Notes under the pieces: generated by a model
Databases searched by the model: none
The model's input: the letters and a program-made list of their open reading frames with translations, nothing else
Told to the model about the DNA's origin: nothing
NCBI GenBank assembly: GCA_028736075.1
Contig: CP117875.1
Coordinates: 744,001-808,000, forward strand
Reading direction: 5' to 3'
DNA from: Chryseobacterium sp. KACC 21268
GTDB taxonomy: Bacteria > Bacteroidota > Bacteroidia > Flavobacteriales > Weeksellaceae
DNA length: 64,000 nucleotides
Part shown: positions 33,939-42,533 of the stretch, one piece after another
Position numbering within the stretch: the stretch's first letter is position 1
Layout: each line of letters opens with the position of its first letter
Made by a program: the position numbers and the translations under genes

Positions 33939-34051
33939 GTAAAATGTAAAAAGTATAATGTACCACGTATTTTTTACAGATTTATTAGAATTAATAACCA
34001 AATGATGTACATCTTAAAAGTCATTTTACTTTGTACATAATACATTTTACA
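33939..34051. repeat. Inverted repeat filling the mraY-murD junction
   Basis: TGTAAAATGTA (33939-33949) pairs with TACATTTTACA (34041-34051). Inside it, TATAATGTAC pairs with GTACATAATA (9 of 10). The arms are about 90 bases apart. The same AAAATGTAAAAAGTA vocabulary recurs at the murG-murC junction. Confidence 0.75.
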
Positions 34052-34058
34052 GAATAAT

Positions 34059-35408
34059 ATGAGAGTAGTAATACTTGGTGGCGGAGAAAGCGGTGTTGGC
34101 GCAGCATATTTGGCGAAGGCTAAAGGCTTTGACGTGTTCCTTTCGGATATGGGAATGATTCGTGAGAACTATAAAAAAGAGCTTGACGAACTGGGCGTTG
34201 ATTATGAGGACGGAAAACATTCTGAAGAGAAAATCTTGAATGCCGACTGGATTATCAAAAGCCCCGGAATTCCGAAAAAAGCCGAGATGATTTTGAAGAT
34301 TCAGGAAAAAGGAATCAGATTGTCTTCTGAGATTGAATTTGCTTCTGAGTTTACAGATGCGAAAATCATCGCCATCACTGGAAGCAATGGGAAAACCACT
34401 ACGACTTCTTTGATTTACTATATCTTGAAGGAAGACGGTTTCAATGTTGGTTTGGGTGGAAACATCGGAAAGAGCTTTGCCAAACAAGTTGCTGAGGAGA
34501 ATTTCGATTACTATGTTTTGGAAGTGAGTAGTTTTCAATTGGATGATATTCAAAACTTTAGACCATATATTTCTCTTTTGTTGAATTTGTCTAAGGACCA
34601 TCTGGACCAGTACAATTACAATTACGAAGAATATGCTTTGGCTAAATTCAGAATTGCTGAAAATCAGGAAGCTAACAATTTTTTCATCTACAATAAAGAT
34701 GACGAAATGAGCAAATCGCTTCTAGGAAAATTAGATTTAAAAGTGACCAAAGTGCCATTCTCATTGAACGAAAGATTAGAAAAAGGCGCATTTTCCATCG
34801 ATGAAAACTTCGTGGTGAATGTCAACGATGGCTTCACAATGAACATCGACGAATTGTCACTCTTAGGAAAACATAATGTTGCCAACAGCCTGGCGGCAAG
34901 TATCGCTGGTAAATTATTGGAAATCAGCAATCAAAGTATTAGAAATTCATTAATGACTTTCCAGGCGGTTGAACACAGATTGGAACCCGTTTCCGAAATC
35001 AACGGCGTGAAATTCATCAATGACAGTAAGGCAACCAACGTGAACGCAACATATTTCGCTTTGGAAAGTATGAAACAACCAGTTGTTTGGATTGTCGGCG
35101 GAAAAGACAAAGGGAACGACTATACAGAAATTGAAGACTTAGTTAAAAGAAAAGTAAAGGCAATTGTCTGCTTAGGAATTGATAATCAGAAAATTATTGA
35201 TTTTTTCAAAGGCAAGAAAACGCAGATTTATGACACTTCCAGTATGCAACAAGCAGTAGAGGTTTCCAAATCGGTGGCAGAAAAAGGAGACATTGTTTTG
35301 TTGTCGCCTTGTTGCGCAAGTTTTGATTTGTTCAATGGTTATGAAGACCGAGGCAATCAATTCAAAAATGAAGTATTAAAAAGCGAAAAACCAATGGCTA
35401 TCAGCTAA
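34059..35408 (+). CDS. murD: UDP-MurNAc-L-alanine: D-glutamate ligase
   Basis: 449 residues. It adds D-glutamate to UDP-MurNAc-L-Ala in the cytoplasm. N-terminal nucleotide-binding domain (VVILGGGESGVGAAYLA), Mur ligase ATP loop GSNGKTTTT at 108-116, VLEVSSFQLDDI, SKDHLDQY, and C-terminal NDSKATNVNATYFAL plus CCASFDLFNGYEDRG. All family landmarks are intact. Confidence 0.97.
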   Translation: MRVVILGGGESGVGAAYLAKAKGFDVFLSDMGMIRENYKKELDELGVDYEDGKHSEEKILNADWIIKSPGIPKKAEMILKIQEKGIRLSSEIEFASEFTDAKIIAITGSNGKTTTTSLIYYILKEDGFNVGLGGNIGKSFAKQVAEENFDYYVLEVSSFQLDDIQNFRPYISLLLNLSKDHLDQYNYNYEEYALAKFRIAENQEANNFFIYNKDDEMSKSLLGKLDLKVTKVPFSLNERLEKGAFSIDENFVVNVNDGFTMNIDELSLLGKHNVANSLAASIAGKLLEISNQSIRNSLMTFQAVEHRLEPVSEINGVKFINDSKATNVNATYFALESMKQPVVWIVGGKDKGNDYTEIEDLVKRKVKAIVCLGIDNQKIIDFFKGKKTQIYDTSSMQQAVEVSKSVAEKGDIVLLSPCCASFDLFNGYEDRGNQFKNEVLKSEKPMAIS

Positions 35409-35420
35409 TTGTAAAATAAA

Positions 35421-36653
35421 ATGGAACAAACGACAGACAACAAATTCGAGCTGCTGAAAGGCGACAAGGTCCTTTGGTCGGTGATCATTTTGATCTCCCT
35501 GCTTTCGGTATTTCCGGTTTATTCCGCAAGTTCGAATCTGGAATATATTGTCAACAACGGGACTACAACTGGTCACGTGATCAAGCATATTATTTTCGTT
35601 TTGATCGGTTTGGGAATTATGCGTTTCGTAGGAACGGTGAAGTATGAGCACATCGGAAAACTCAGTTCTATTCTCCTTTTGGTAACGATTGGACTGTTGC
35701 TGATCACGATGTTCACAGGACAAAAGATCGAAGGTGCAAGTGCATCACGTTGGCTCAAGATTCCTGGAACACCTATTTCATTTCAGCCATCGTCATTCGC
35801 ATATTTGATGTTGATGATCTATCTCTGCAGATATTTGACCAAGAAGATCAAGAGAGAGAGATTACCGATTGAGAACATATTCTATATTTTCGGACCAATA
35901 TTGATTGTGTTCGGATTGGTTGCAAAAGACAACGGTTCCACAGCTTTGATGATTCTGATGGTTTCCATCGCCATCTTGATTGTTGGACAATTGGCTTGGC
36001 AATATGTTGCAGGATTTATCTCGTTGTCCGTGGTGTTTGTGGTGATGTTTCTACTGGTCGCACTCAATACGAATATGATTGGTGGAAACCGTGTCCATAC
36101 GTGGATGAGCCGTATCGAAACCTTTACCAGTTCCAAGAAAAATGCGGACGTTGAGGACGAAAGTATCAAGGCGAAAAACTATCAGGTGATGCAAGCCAAA
36201 GCAGCGATTGTTCACGGTGGCTTCAACGGAATCGGACCTGGAAAAAGTGCTTTGAAACAGACGTTGCCACAATCGGTTTCGGATTTTATTTTCGCAATCA
36301 TTGTGGAAGAATACGGCTGGATTGGCGCTTTTGTTTTGATAAGCCTTTATATGATAATGATAATCCGAATCGTAATGATTGCCAGTAAGATGCCCGCGTT
36401 CTTCGGCTCGTTGCTCGTGTTGGCGATTGGATTAATGATTTTCATCCAGCTCACTGTGAATATTGCGGTGGCCGTGAATCTAATTCCGGTGACTGGTCAG
36501 CCTTTACCGCTGATAAGTTATGGAGGAACATCGATGTTGGTGACCTACATTCAGCTGGGAATTATTCTTAATGTAAGTTCCAGAATCCAGGTTTATGACG
36601 AAGAAGGATTAGGCAAAAGACAAAGTTTGGAAGAAATAAATGACATAGCTTAA
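35421..36653 (+). CDS. ftsW: Peptidoglycan glycosyltransferase FtsW (SEDS family)
   Basis: 410 residues with about ten membrane spans. SEDS landmarks are visible: GASASRWLKIPGTPISFQPSSFAYL, GGNRVHTWMSRIETF, and the C-terminal VNIAVAVNLIPVTGQPLPLISYGGTSML. FtsW polymerises lipid II at the septum as the partner of FtsI, which is encoded in the same operon. It follows murD by 12 bases. The C-terminus ends where repeat DNA begins. Confidence 0.96.
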   Translation: MEQTTDNKFELLKGDKVLWSVIILISLLSVFPVYSASSNLEYIVNNGTTTGHVIKHIIFVLIGLGIMRFVGTVKYEHIGKLSSILLLVTIGLLLITMFTGQKIEGASASRWLKIPGTPISFQPSSFAYLMLMIYLCRYLTKKIKRERLPIENIFYIFGPILIVFGLVAKDNGSTALMILMVSIAILIVGQLAWQYVAGFISLSVVFVVMFLLVALNTNMIGGNRVHTWMSRIETFTSSKKNADVEDESIKAKNYQVMQAKAAIVHGGFNGIGPGKSALKQTLPQSVSDFIFAIIVEEYGWIGAFVLISLYMIMIIRIVMIASKMPAFFGSLLVLAIGLMIFIQLTVNIAVAVNLIPVTGQPLPLISYGGTSMLVTYIQLGIILNVSSRIQVYDEEGLGKRQSLEEINDIA

Positions 36654-36684
36654 AGCTGGAAGCTTGAAGTCCGAAGATGGAAGC
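36652..36684 (+). repeat. GGAAG-word repeat after ftsW
   Basis: Purine-rich words (GCTGGAAGCTTGAAG, CCGAAGATGGAAG) match those at 45326-45350 and those found in frame inside murG and ftsQ. Confidence 0.65.
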
Positions 36685-36691
36685 CAATTGA

Positions 36692-36775
36692 GTTCCATAG
36701 GAACGAAAGATTTATAAGCGTTGGAATTTATTCCAATGAATGACGATAAAAAACATTGGGATTTATTCCAATGAA
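36692..36775 (+). repeat. Composite palindromes before murG
   Basis: GTTCC-ATA-GGAAC (36692-36704) is a 5-bp-stem, 3-base-loop hairpin like the pair at 57013-57077. After it come two direct copies of a palindrome: TTGGAATTTATTCCAA (36721-36736) and CATTGGGATTTATTCCAATG (36754-36773). Three element types are packed in one junction. Confidence 0.7.
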
Positions 36776-36787
36776 AATTTAAATAAG

Positions 36788-37921
36788 ATGAACAACAAAA
36801 CAACAAACAGCCAAAAGCCAAAAGCAATCCGCGTTCTATTGAGCGGTGGCGGAACAGGTGGACACATCTTTCCGGCGGTTGCGATTGCTCAGGAAATCCA
36901 GAAAAGATTTCCTGATGCTGAGTTTCTGTTCATTGGAGCCAACGGAAAAATGGAAATGGAAAAAGTACCTCAAGCCGGATTCAAAATCGAAGGTTTGAAC
37001 ATCGCCGGATTCGACAGAGGAAATCTTCTCAAGAATCTCGGACTTCCATTAAAAGTGATTTCAAGTTTGTTGAAGGCGAAAAGAATCATCAAAGATTTTA
37101 AACCGGATTTTGCGGTTGGAACTGGTGGTTTTGCAAGCGGACCAGCGTTGTACATCGCTGCGAAAATGGGAATTCCAACTTTCATACAGGAACAGAATTC
37201 TTTGCCGGGAAAGACAAATGTTTTCAATGCAATGAAAGCGAAAGCAGTTTTCACGGCTTATCCTGATATGGAGAAATTTTTCTCAGGTACAAAAACCTAT
37301 TTCTTAGGAAATCCAATCCGTCAAAACATCATCACAGATTTGATGGACAAAGATTTGGCTAAGGAAAAATTAGGTTTAGATAAAAATAAATTAACGATTC
37401 TTTCCGTCGGTGGTTCACTCGGTTCCAGAACTTTGAACAACGGGTGGAAGGATAATTTAGATAAATTAAAAGACAAGAATTACCAACTCATCTGGCAAAC
37501 TGGAAAAACAGATTTTGCGGAGATAGCTTCTAGCATCCATCCTCCAGCTTCCATCCAGATTAGGGAATTTATCTCCGATATGGCTTTGGCCTATTCAGCG
37601 GCAGATGTGATAGTTTCCAGAGCTGGTGCAATTGCGATTTCGGAATTGGCAGTGGCGAAAAAACCGGTTTTATTGGTACCGTTTCCGTTTGCTGCAGAAG
37701 ACCATCAAACCAAAAACGCCTTTACCTTGGTTGAGAAAAATGCGGCAAGAATGGTCAAAGATTCTGAGATGAAGGATAAATTCTGGAGTACACTTTCCGA
37801 GATTTGTGAGAGTGAGAATCTGAGAAATGAAATGTCAACAAATCTGGAGTTTTTTGCAAAACCAAAAGCAGCGGAAGGAATTGTGGATGAGATAATTAAA
37901 AATGTAAAAAGTAAAATGTAG
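36788..37921 (+). CDS. murG: Lipid II synthase, UDP-GlcNAc: MurNAc-pentapeptide-PP-undecaprenol transferase
   Basis: 377 residues from the ATG at 36788; upstream frame extension is repeat DNA. GT-B glycosyltransferase making lipid II. Motifs: LLSGGGTGGHIFPA with GGGTGGH at 20-26, FGTGG-like VGTGGFASGPAL, VGGSLGSRTLN, and RAGAIAISELAVAKKPVLLVPFPFAAEDHQTKNA. Two oddities: residues encoded at 37525-37558 (SSIHPPASI) come from DNA matching the GGAAG-word repeat, and the last residues plus stop lie in an arm of an inverted repeat. Confidence 0.96.
   Translation: MNNKTTNSQKPKAIRVLLSGGGTGGHIFPAVAIAQEIQKRFPDAEFLFIGANGKMEMEKVPQAGFKIEGLNIAGFDRGNLLKNLGLPLKVISSLLKAKRIIKDFKPDFAVGTGGFASGPALYIAAKMGIPTFIQEQNSLPGKTNVFNAMKAKAVFTAYPDMEKFFSGTKTYFLGNPIRQNIITDLMDKDLAKEKLGLDKNKLTILSVGGSLGSRTLNNGWKDNLDKLKDKNYQLIWQTGKTDFAEIASSIHPPASIQIREFISDMALAYSAADVIVSRAGAIAISELAVAKKPVLLVPFPFAAEDHQTKNAFTLVEKNAARMVKDSEMKDKFWSTLSEICESENLRNEMSTNLEFFAKPKAAEGIVDEIIKNVKSKM
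37525..37558 (-). repeat. GGAAG-word repeat embedded in murG
   Basis: On the minus strand the stretch reads CTGGATGGAAGCTGGAGGATGG and so on, a match to the words after ftsW and after the GatB/YqeY gene. It remains in frame in murG. (Only the first 20 bases are characteristic: CTGGATGGAAGCTGGAGGAT.). Confidence 0.55.
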
Positions 37922-37952
37922 AAAGTACATTGTACAACATACTTTTTACATT
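37901..37952. repeat. Perfect 13-bp inverted repeat at the murG-murC junction
   Basis: AATGTAAAAAGTA (37901-37913) and TACTTTTTACATT (37940-37952). The left arm is coding and supplies the last residues of MurG (NVKSKM). Confidence 0.8.
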
Positions 37953-37970
37953 AATACAACAAATAAAAAA

Positions 37971-39344
37971 ATGAGCATCTTAAATAAATATCAAAACTTC
38001 TATTTCATCGGAATCGGTGGGATTGGGATGAGTGCGCTCGCGAGATTTTTTCACGCGAACGGCAAAAACGTTTTGGGCTATGACAAAACTCCAACGAAAC
38101 TGACGGCTCAACTCGGTTTTGAAGGCATTGATATTTCGTTTGAAGATGTGATAGATGAAAAAATCGTAGCGTTCGACAAAGAGGAAACTTTGGTGATTTA
38201 CACGCCAGCAATCAAAAAATTAGCGATTCTGGATTATTTCGCCAGTGAAAGTTTTGAGATTTTAAAGCGTGCTAAAGTTTTAGGTTTAATTACTGAAAAT
38301 ACAGATTGCATTGCTGTTGCTGGAACACACGGAAAGACGACAACTTCCACATTGATTGCGCATTTGTGCAAGGAAGCAAATCTTCCGTCATCCGCATTTT
38401 TAGGTGGAATTTCCGAGAATTTCAAATCGAATTTTGACTACAATGGAAACCAGTTTTCTGTAGTTGAAGCAGATGAATACGACAGAAGTTTCCTGAATCT
38501 TTCACCAGATTGGGCTGTTGTAACCTCGATTGATGCTGACCATTTGGATATTTATGGTGACAGAGTTCAGATTGAAGATGGTTTTCGCCAATTCGCGTCT
38601 TTGGTTCCGAATGACAATCAGTTGTTTGTGAGAAAAGGAATTGCGATTGGCAGAGAGCATTTGACGTACGCGGTGAACGAGGAAGCGGATTATTACTCCG
38701 ATAACTTGAGAATGGACCACGATAAAATCTACTTCGATTTCCACACACCAACGGAAGAAATCAATGATTTTGTTTGGGAAATTCCAGGAATTCATAATGT
38801 GGAGAATGCAACAGTTGCTTTGGCGATTCTCAGCAATTTGGGTGTTGATTTCGAAACCTTGAAGAAAGCAATCGCAAGTTTCAAAGGCATCAAGAGAAGA
38901 TATACAAAACATATTTTCGATAACGGGAAAATTTATATTGATGATTATGCACATCATCCAACAGAACTGAACGCGGTAATTGGTTCCATAAAAACCTTTT
39001 ATCCGACCAAGAAATTGTTGGTGGTTTTCCAACCGCATTTGTTCAGCCGAACGAGAGATTTTGCGGAAGATTTTGCAAGAAGTCTGGAAAAAGCTGATGA
39101 CCTTTTGCTGTTGGATATTTATCCGGCAAGGGAACTTCAGGAAAATTTTGAAGGAATCACCTCAGCGTGGTTATCGGACAAAATTGAAATTGAAAACAAG
39201 AAAGTCTGCACATTACAGGAGACTTTTGAATTAATAAAAGAAAAGGAATTTGACATCCTTTTGACAGTCGGAGCCGGAAACATCGATACGCTTTATGACG
39301 GCATCGTGGAATGGCTTCCAAATATTGAAAAGGTGAGCATCTGA
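37971..39344 (+). CDS. murC: UDP-N-acetylmuramate: L-alanine ligase
   Basis: 457 residues. It attaches L-alanine to UDP-MurNAc, the first stem-peptide step. N-terminal YFIGIGGIGMSALARF nucleotide motif, ATP loop GTHGKTTTS at 118-126, VVEADEYDRSFL, SIDADHLDIYGD and DDYAHHPTEL are all intact. Its TGA stop shares one base with the ATG of the next gene (TGATG), so the downstream secreted-protein gene is translationally coupled. Confidence 0.97.
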   Translation: MSILNKYQNFYFIGIGGIGMSALARFFHANGKNVLGYDKTPTKLTAQLGFEGIDISFEDVIDEKIVAFDKEETLVIYTPAIKKLAILDYFASESFEILKRAKVLGLITENTDCIAVAGTHGKTTTSTLIAHLCKEANLPSSAFLGGISENFKSNFDYNGNQFSVVEADEYDRSFLNLSPDWAVVTSIDADHLDIYGDRVQIEDGFRQFASLVPNDNQLFVRKGIAIGREHLTYAVNEEADYYSDNLRMDHDKIYFDFHTPTEEINDFVWEIPGIHNVENATVALAILSNLGVDFETLKKAIASFKGIKRRYTKHIFDNGKIYIDDYAHHPTELNAVIGSIKTFYPTKKLLVVFQPHLFSRTRDFAEDFARSLEKADDLLLLDIYPARELQENFEGITSAWLSDKIEIENKKVCTLQETFELIKEKEFDILLTVGAGNIDTLYDGIVEWLPNIEKVSI

Positions 39345-39868
39345 TGAGATTAAAACTTTCCATATTAATCAGCATTTTGGTCTTCGGTTTTGCTTTTTCG
39401 CAGTCGAAAGAAGTGTTGAGAGTAGTGGAAAATATCAATCAATATTCAGAAGCAATTGATAAAGACCCAAAGGTCATTGAATATAAATTTGAAGTAAAAG
39501 GAAAGGACAAAGCAATCCTTTATCAATACTCAAAAAAGGGAAATGAGATTGTAAAGATTTCCCGAGAATGGAAGGGAGATAGTAATGATTGGTGGGAATT
39601 GTACAGAGATTATTTTCTATTAAAAAACGGAGAGCGGGTTTTTGCAATTCAAAGTATAACTTATACGAATATGTCCGATGCAAAGGACATCATTGGATGG
39701 AGTTCTACTTTCTGGATTGATAAAAAAGTAATTCATATGGTTTCTTTAGGCCACGGAAAATCTGAAATGGATGACTGGGATTATGAATTGGAATTGAAGG
39801 ACGACTTCAATTATATGCTGAAAACGGTAAAGGAATTTGATAAAAACCGATTGGCGAAAATAAAATAA
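39344..39868 (+). CDS. Small secreted protein of unknown function inside the dcw cluster
   Basis: 174 residues. The signal peptide MRLKLSILISILVFGFAFS is cleaved probably before or after Gln 20. The mature protein is rich in aromatic and charged residues (EWKGDSNDWWELYRDYF, GWSSTFWIDKK, MDDWDYELEL), suggesting a compact beta-rich periplasmic or surface protein. I do not recognise the family. It starts on the last base of murC and precedes ftsQ by 45 bases. Most dcw clusters pass directly from murC to ftsQ (or murB/ddl), so this is an extra gene. A wall-related function is only suggested by position. Confidence 0.75.
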   Translation: MRLKLSILISILVFGFAFSQSKEVLRVVENINQYSEAIDKDPKVIEYKFEVKGKDKAILYQYSKKGNEIVKISREWKGDSNDWWELYRDYFLLKNGERVFAIQSITYTNMSDAKDIIGWSSTFWIDKKVIHMVSLGHGKSEMDDWDYELELKDDFNYMLKTVKEFDKNRLAKIK

Positions 39869-39913
39869 TTAAAGAAAAAACTTAACGCAAAGACGTTAAA
39901 ACCAAGATAAGAA
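39869..39913 (+). repeat. CGCAAAG-word sequence before ftsQ
   Basis: CTTAACGCAAAGACGTTAAA is a short palindrome-like sequence (TTAACG and CGTTAA) with the same vocabulary as the ftsQ-ftsA junction. Confidence 0.45.
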
Positions 39914-40912
39914 ATGAAAAATAAGTGGAGAATATTGAAGATACTCGTGACAGTGGTCCTTTTTGGATTTCTGCTCAGTTTCTCATTGAAGCGTTTCAAC
40001 GATGCTAAGATGGAGAACGTGTCTATCAATATGAACCAAGGTAAAACACCGGTTTATTTTGTGGATGAAAAAGACATCAAAGAATTGGTGAAGCAGTACA
40101 ATCCGACAAGAAAAATAGGCGATATCAATATTCCGGAATTGGAGAAGAAAATCAATCTGATTCCTTTTGTAGACAGCGCCAATGTTTATCTGAATCTGAA
40201 TGGAAACCTGAATGTTGACATCAAACAAAGAGTTCCAGCTTTCAGATTGAACAAGGACGGAAAAGATTTCTACGTCGATGAAAAAGGCGTGGAGTTTCCT
40301 ATTTCAAAAAACTTCTCACTGCCAAGTATGTTAGTAATGGGCGACGTGAAACCTTCGGAATATGAAGCGTTAGGAGATTTAATAGAGAAGATTGACAAAG
40401 ATGATTTCAGCAAAAAATATTTCATCGGCATCACAAAAGAAAAAGAGGATTACAATCTCTTGACCAGCGACGGAAATTACAAAGTGGAAATCGGCGACCT
40501 CGATAATATCGATTTAAAAGTAAGAGGTTTCAAAACCTTTGTTGAGAAATATCTGGTGGACCAGAATACGCAGAAGTACAAGAAGATTTCATTGAAATAC
40601 GATAATCAGATTGTCACCACGCTGAATCCTTATTTCAAAGAAAATGACAGCATTCTAAGAAATGCACCAAAAATTGAGTTGAAGACGGAAGATGGAAGTC
40701 AGAAGCTGGAAGCGAAAAAATCGGAATCCAAACCAGAAGTAAAAAAACCGGAACCGAAAAAAGAGGTTAAAAAAGCAGAACCCAAAAAGGAAACTGCAAA
40801 ACCGAAAAAAGCAGAGAAGAAACCAGAAGCGAAGAAAGTTTCTACCAAGAAAAAAGAAACCGCTTCCAAAACAAGTGATAAAAAGAAAAAAACAAAAGTA
40901 GTTGTAGAATAA
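39914..40912 (+). CDS. ftsQ: Cell division protein FtsQ
   Basis: 332 residues. One N-terminal membrane span (about 8-25, ILKILVTVVLFGFLLSFSL), then a short POTRA-like segment (IPELEKKINLIPFVDSANVYLNLNGNLNVDIKQRVPAFRL) and a beta domain typical of FtsQ/DivIB. It connects early and late divisome parts through FtsL. The last 75 residues are a Lys/Glu/Pro/Ala low-complexity tail (KKPEPKKEVKKAEPKK-type repeats) of unusual length. Just before that tail, DNA at 40681-40714 (TEDGSQKLEA) matches the GGAAG-word repeat, so the tail may have begun with a repeat insertion. Confidence 0.92.
   Translation: MKNKWRILKILVTVVLFGFLLSFSLKRFNDAKMENVSINMNQGKTPVYFVDEKDIKELVKQYNPTRKIGDINIPELEKKINLIPFVDSANVYLNLNGNLNVDIKQRVPAFRLNKDGKDFYVDEKGVEFPISKNFSLPSMLVMGDVKPSEYEALGDLIEKIDKDDFSKKYFIGITKEKEDYNLLTSDGNYKVEIGDLDNIDLKVRGFKTFVEKYLVDQNTQKYKKISLKYDNQIVTTLNPYFKENDSILRNAPKIELKTEDGSQKLEAKKSESKPEVKKPEPKKEVKKAEPKKETAKPKKAEKKPEAKKVSTKKKETASKTSDKKKKTKVVVE
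40681..40714 (+). repeat. GGAAG-word repeat embedded in ftsQ
   Basis: GACGGAAGATGGAAGTCAGA followed by AGCTGGAAGCG closely matches the words after ftsW (36652-36684) and after the GatB/YqeY gene, and remains in frame in ftsQ. Confidence 0.6.
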
Positions 40913-41020
40913 ATATAAAAGTCTTTGATGAGTTTTACGTCTTTGCGAACTTAAAAGCATTGCAAGAATCAAAAAAAAACTTTGCGGACTTTGCGTTAAA
41001 AATAAAAAATCAAATCGAAC
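40913..41020 (+). repeat. CTTTGCG-word sequence in the ftsQ-ftsA junction
   Basis: The 113-base junction contains GTCTTTGCGAACTTAAAAGC, GCAAGAATC and CTTTGCGGACTTTGCGTTAA. These words recur, degenerate, before ftsQ and in the 45.5-kb spacer (CTTAGCGACTTT, CTTTGCGTTAA). Confidence 0.5.
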
Positions 41021-41025
41021 ATATA

Positions 41026-42420
41026 ATGGAAAATCAAGAGTATTCAGTAGGTCTGGACATTGGGACAACCAAGATTGTCGCCATTGTCGGAAGACGAAAC
41101 GCTCACGGGAAAATTGAAATTCTGGGCGTTGGAAAAGCAAAAAGTTTAGGCGTTCACAAAGGAATTGTCAATAATATTTCCCAAACCATCAACTCCATCA
41201 AGTCCGCTGTGGCAGAAGCACAATCCAGCGCTGGCGTGCCTATCACCAAAGTGACGGTTGGAATTGCAGGCAAACACATCCGTTCGCTTCAGCATTCGGA
41301 TTATATTATGAGAGACCATCCGGACCAGTACATTACGGAGGAGGATATCGAGAAACTAAAAGACCAGGTGAAGAAGTTGGTGATGCTTCCAGGCGAAGAA
41401 ATCATCCACGTTTTACCTCAGGATTATAAAGTGGATTCCGAAGGCGAAATCCAGGAACCAGTCGGGATGCACGGTAAAAGATTGGAAGCCAATTTCCACG
41501 TTGTCGTGGGACAAATGGGTTCTATCAGAAACATTGCGAGATGCGTTCGTGAAGCCGGTTTGGAAATGGAAGCCTTGACTTTGGAACCTTTGGCATCGTC
41601 CGAAGCGGTTTTGACTAAAGAAGAAAAAGAAGCAGGTGTTGCCATCGTTGATATTGGTGGTGGAACTACGGATATTGCGATTTTCAAAGACAACATCATC
41701 CGTCATACTTGCGTGATTCCTTACGGAGGTGGGATTATCACCGATGATATCAAGGAAGGATGTTCCATCATCGAGAAACACGCGGAGCAACTGAAAGTGA
41801 AATTCGGGTCATCTGTTCCTGAATTGGAAAAAGACAGCACTTACGTGACGATTCCAGGATTGCACGGTCGTCCGGACAAAGAAATTTCGCTGAAGGTTTT
41901 GGCTCAAATCATCAATGCAAGGGTTGAAGAAATTCTTGAAATGGTGAATACCGAATTGAAAGCCTACGGCGCATTCGAACAAAAGAAAAAACTGATTGCC
42001 GGAATCGTTTTGACAGGCGGTGGTTCCAATTTGAGAAACCTTCGTCAGTTAGCAAACTACACAACAGGTTTCGATAGCAGAATTGGTTTTGCTAATGAAT
42101 ATGTGGCAAACGATAAAAATCAATATTTGAAAGGTCCGGAATTTGCAACTTCCATCGGTTTGTTAATGGAAAGTTTGAAAATCCGCGACAAGAAAATGCT
42201 GGTAACAGAGGAAGAAATCATTGAAGAATTGAAACCTCAAATCGAAAATGCAATCCAAGCGCAGACTCAGACTCAATCTCAGGAAATTCAAACACCTCAA
42301 GTTCAGAATGACATCGTAGAGATGGCGAAACACAAAGCAGAAGTGAAGAAAAACCGACCAACCTTCGGACAATCATTAATGGACAAAGTCAAAAAATTCT
42401 TTGAAGAAGTAGAAGAGTAA
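41026..42420 (+). CDS. ftsA: Cell division protein FtsA
   Basis: 464 residues from the ATG at 41026 (MENQEYSVGLDIGTTK); the upstream extension to 40960 is repeat DNA. Actin-like ATPase that tethers FtsZ filaments to the membrane. Phosphate 1 loop VGLDIGTTKIVAIVG, SHS2-like 1C domain, phosphate 2 VAIVDIGGGTTDIAIF, and adenosine motif IVLTGGGSNLRNL are visible. The C-terminus ends in GQSLMDKVKKFFEEVEE, an amphipathic helix suitable for membrane targeting, after a Gln-rich linker. Confidence 0.96.
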   Translation: MENQEYSVGLDIGTTKIVAIVGRRNAHGKIEILGVGKAKSLGVHKGIVNNISQTINSIKSAVAEAQSSAGVPITKVTVGIAGKHIRSLQHSDYIMRDHPDQYITEEDIEKLKDQVKKLVMLPGEEIIHVLPQDYKVDSEGEIQEPVGMHGKRLEANFHVVVGQMGSIRNIARCVREAGLEMEALTLEPLASSEAVLTKEEKEAGVAIVDIGGGTTDIAIFKDNIIRHTCVIPYGGGIITDDIKEGCSIIEKHAEQLKVKFGSSVPELEKDSTYVTIPGLHGRPDKEISLKVLAQIINARVEEILEMVNTELKAYGAFEQKKKLIAGIVLTGGGSNLRNLRQLANYTTGFDSRIGFANEYVANDKNQYLKGPEFATSIGLLMESLKIRDKKMLVTEEEIIEELKPQIENAIQAQTQTQSQEIQTPQVQNDIVEMAKHKAEVKKNRPTFGQSLMDKVKKFFEEVEE

Positions 42421-42433
42421 CTATAAATGATGA

Positions 42434-42495
42434 ATGATAATTGATAAATGATTTATGCAAATGCAAAGAATCGATTATCATTTATCAACTATCGA
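42434..42495. repeat. Inverted repeat before ftsZ
   Basis: ATGATAATTGATAAATGAT (42434-42452) pairs with ATCATTTATCAACTATC (42477-42493) with a single mismatch. More copies of the ATCGATTATCATT word follow. Shares TCATTTATCA with the rsmH junction. Confidence 0.75.
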
Positions 42496-42533
42496 TTATC
42501 ATTAACCTATCAACTATAAAAAAACATACCATT

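Noticed and set aside
36652-36775. Considered as a CRISPR-like repeat cluster
   Set aside because: Repeats belong to three unrelated families with no constant repeat-spacer period.
38502-39038. 178-codon minus-strand frame opposite murC
   Set aside because: Antisense shadow; MurC motifs occupy the other strand.
42423-42495. Closely spaced ATGATAAATGAT words considered as a CRISPR or iteron array
   Set aside because: Units are irregular, overlapping and without spacers; better described as an inverted repeat junction element.
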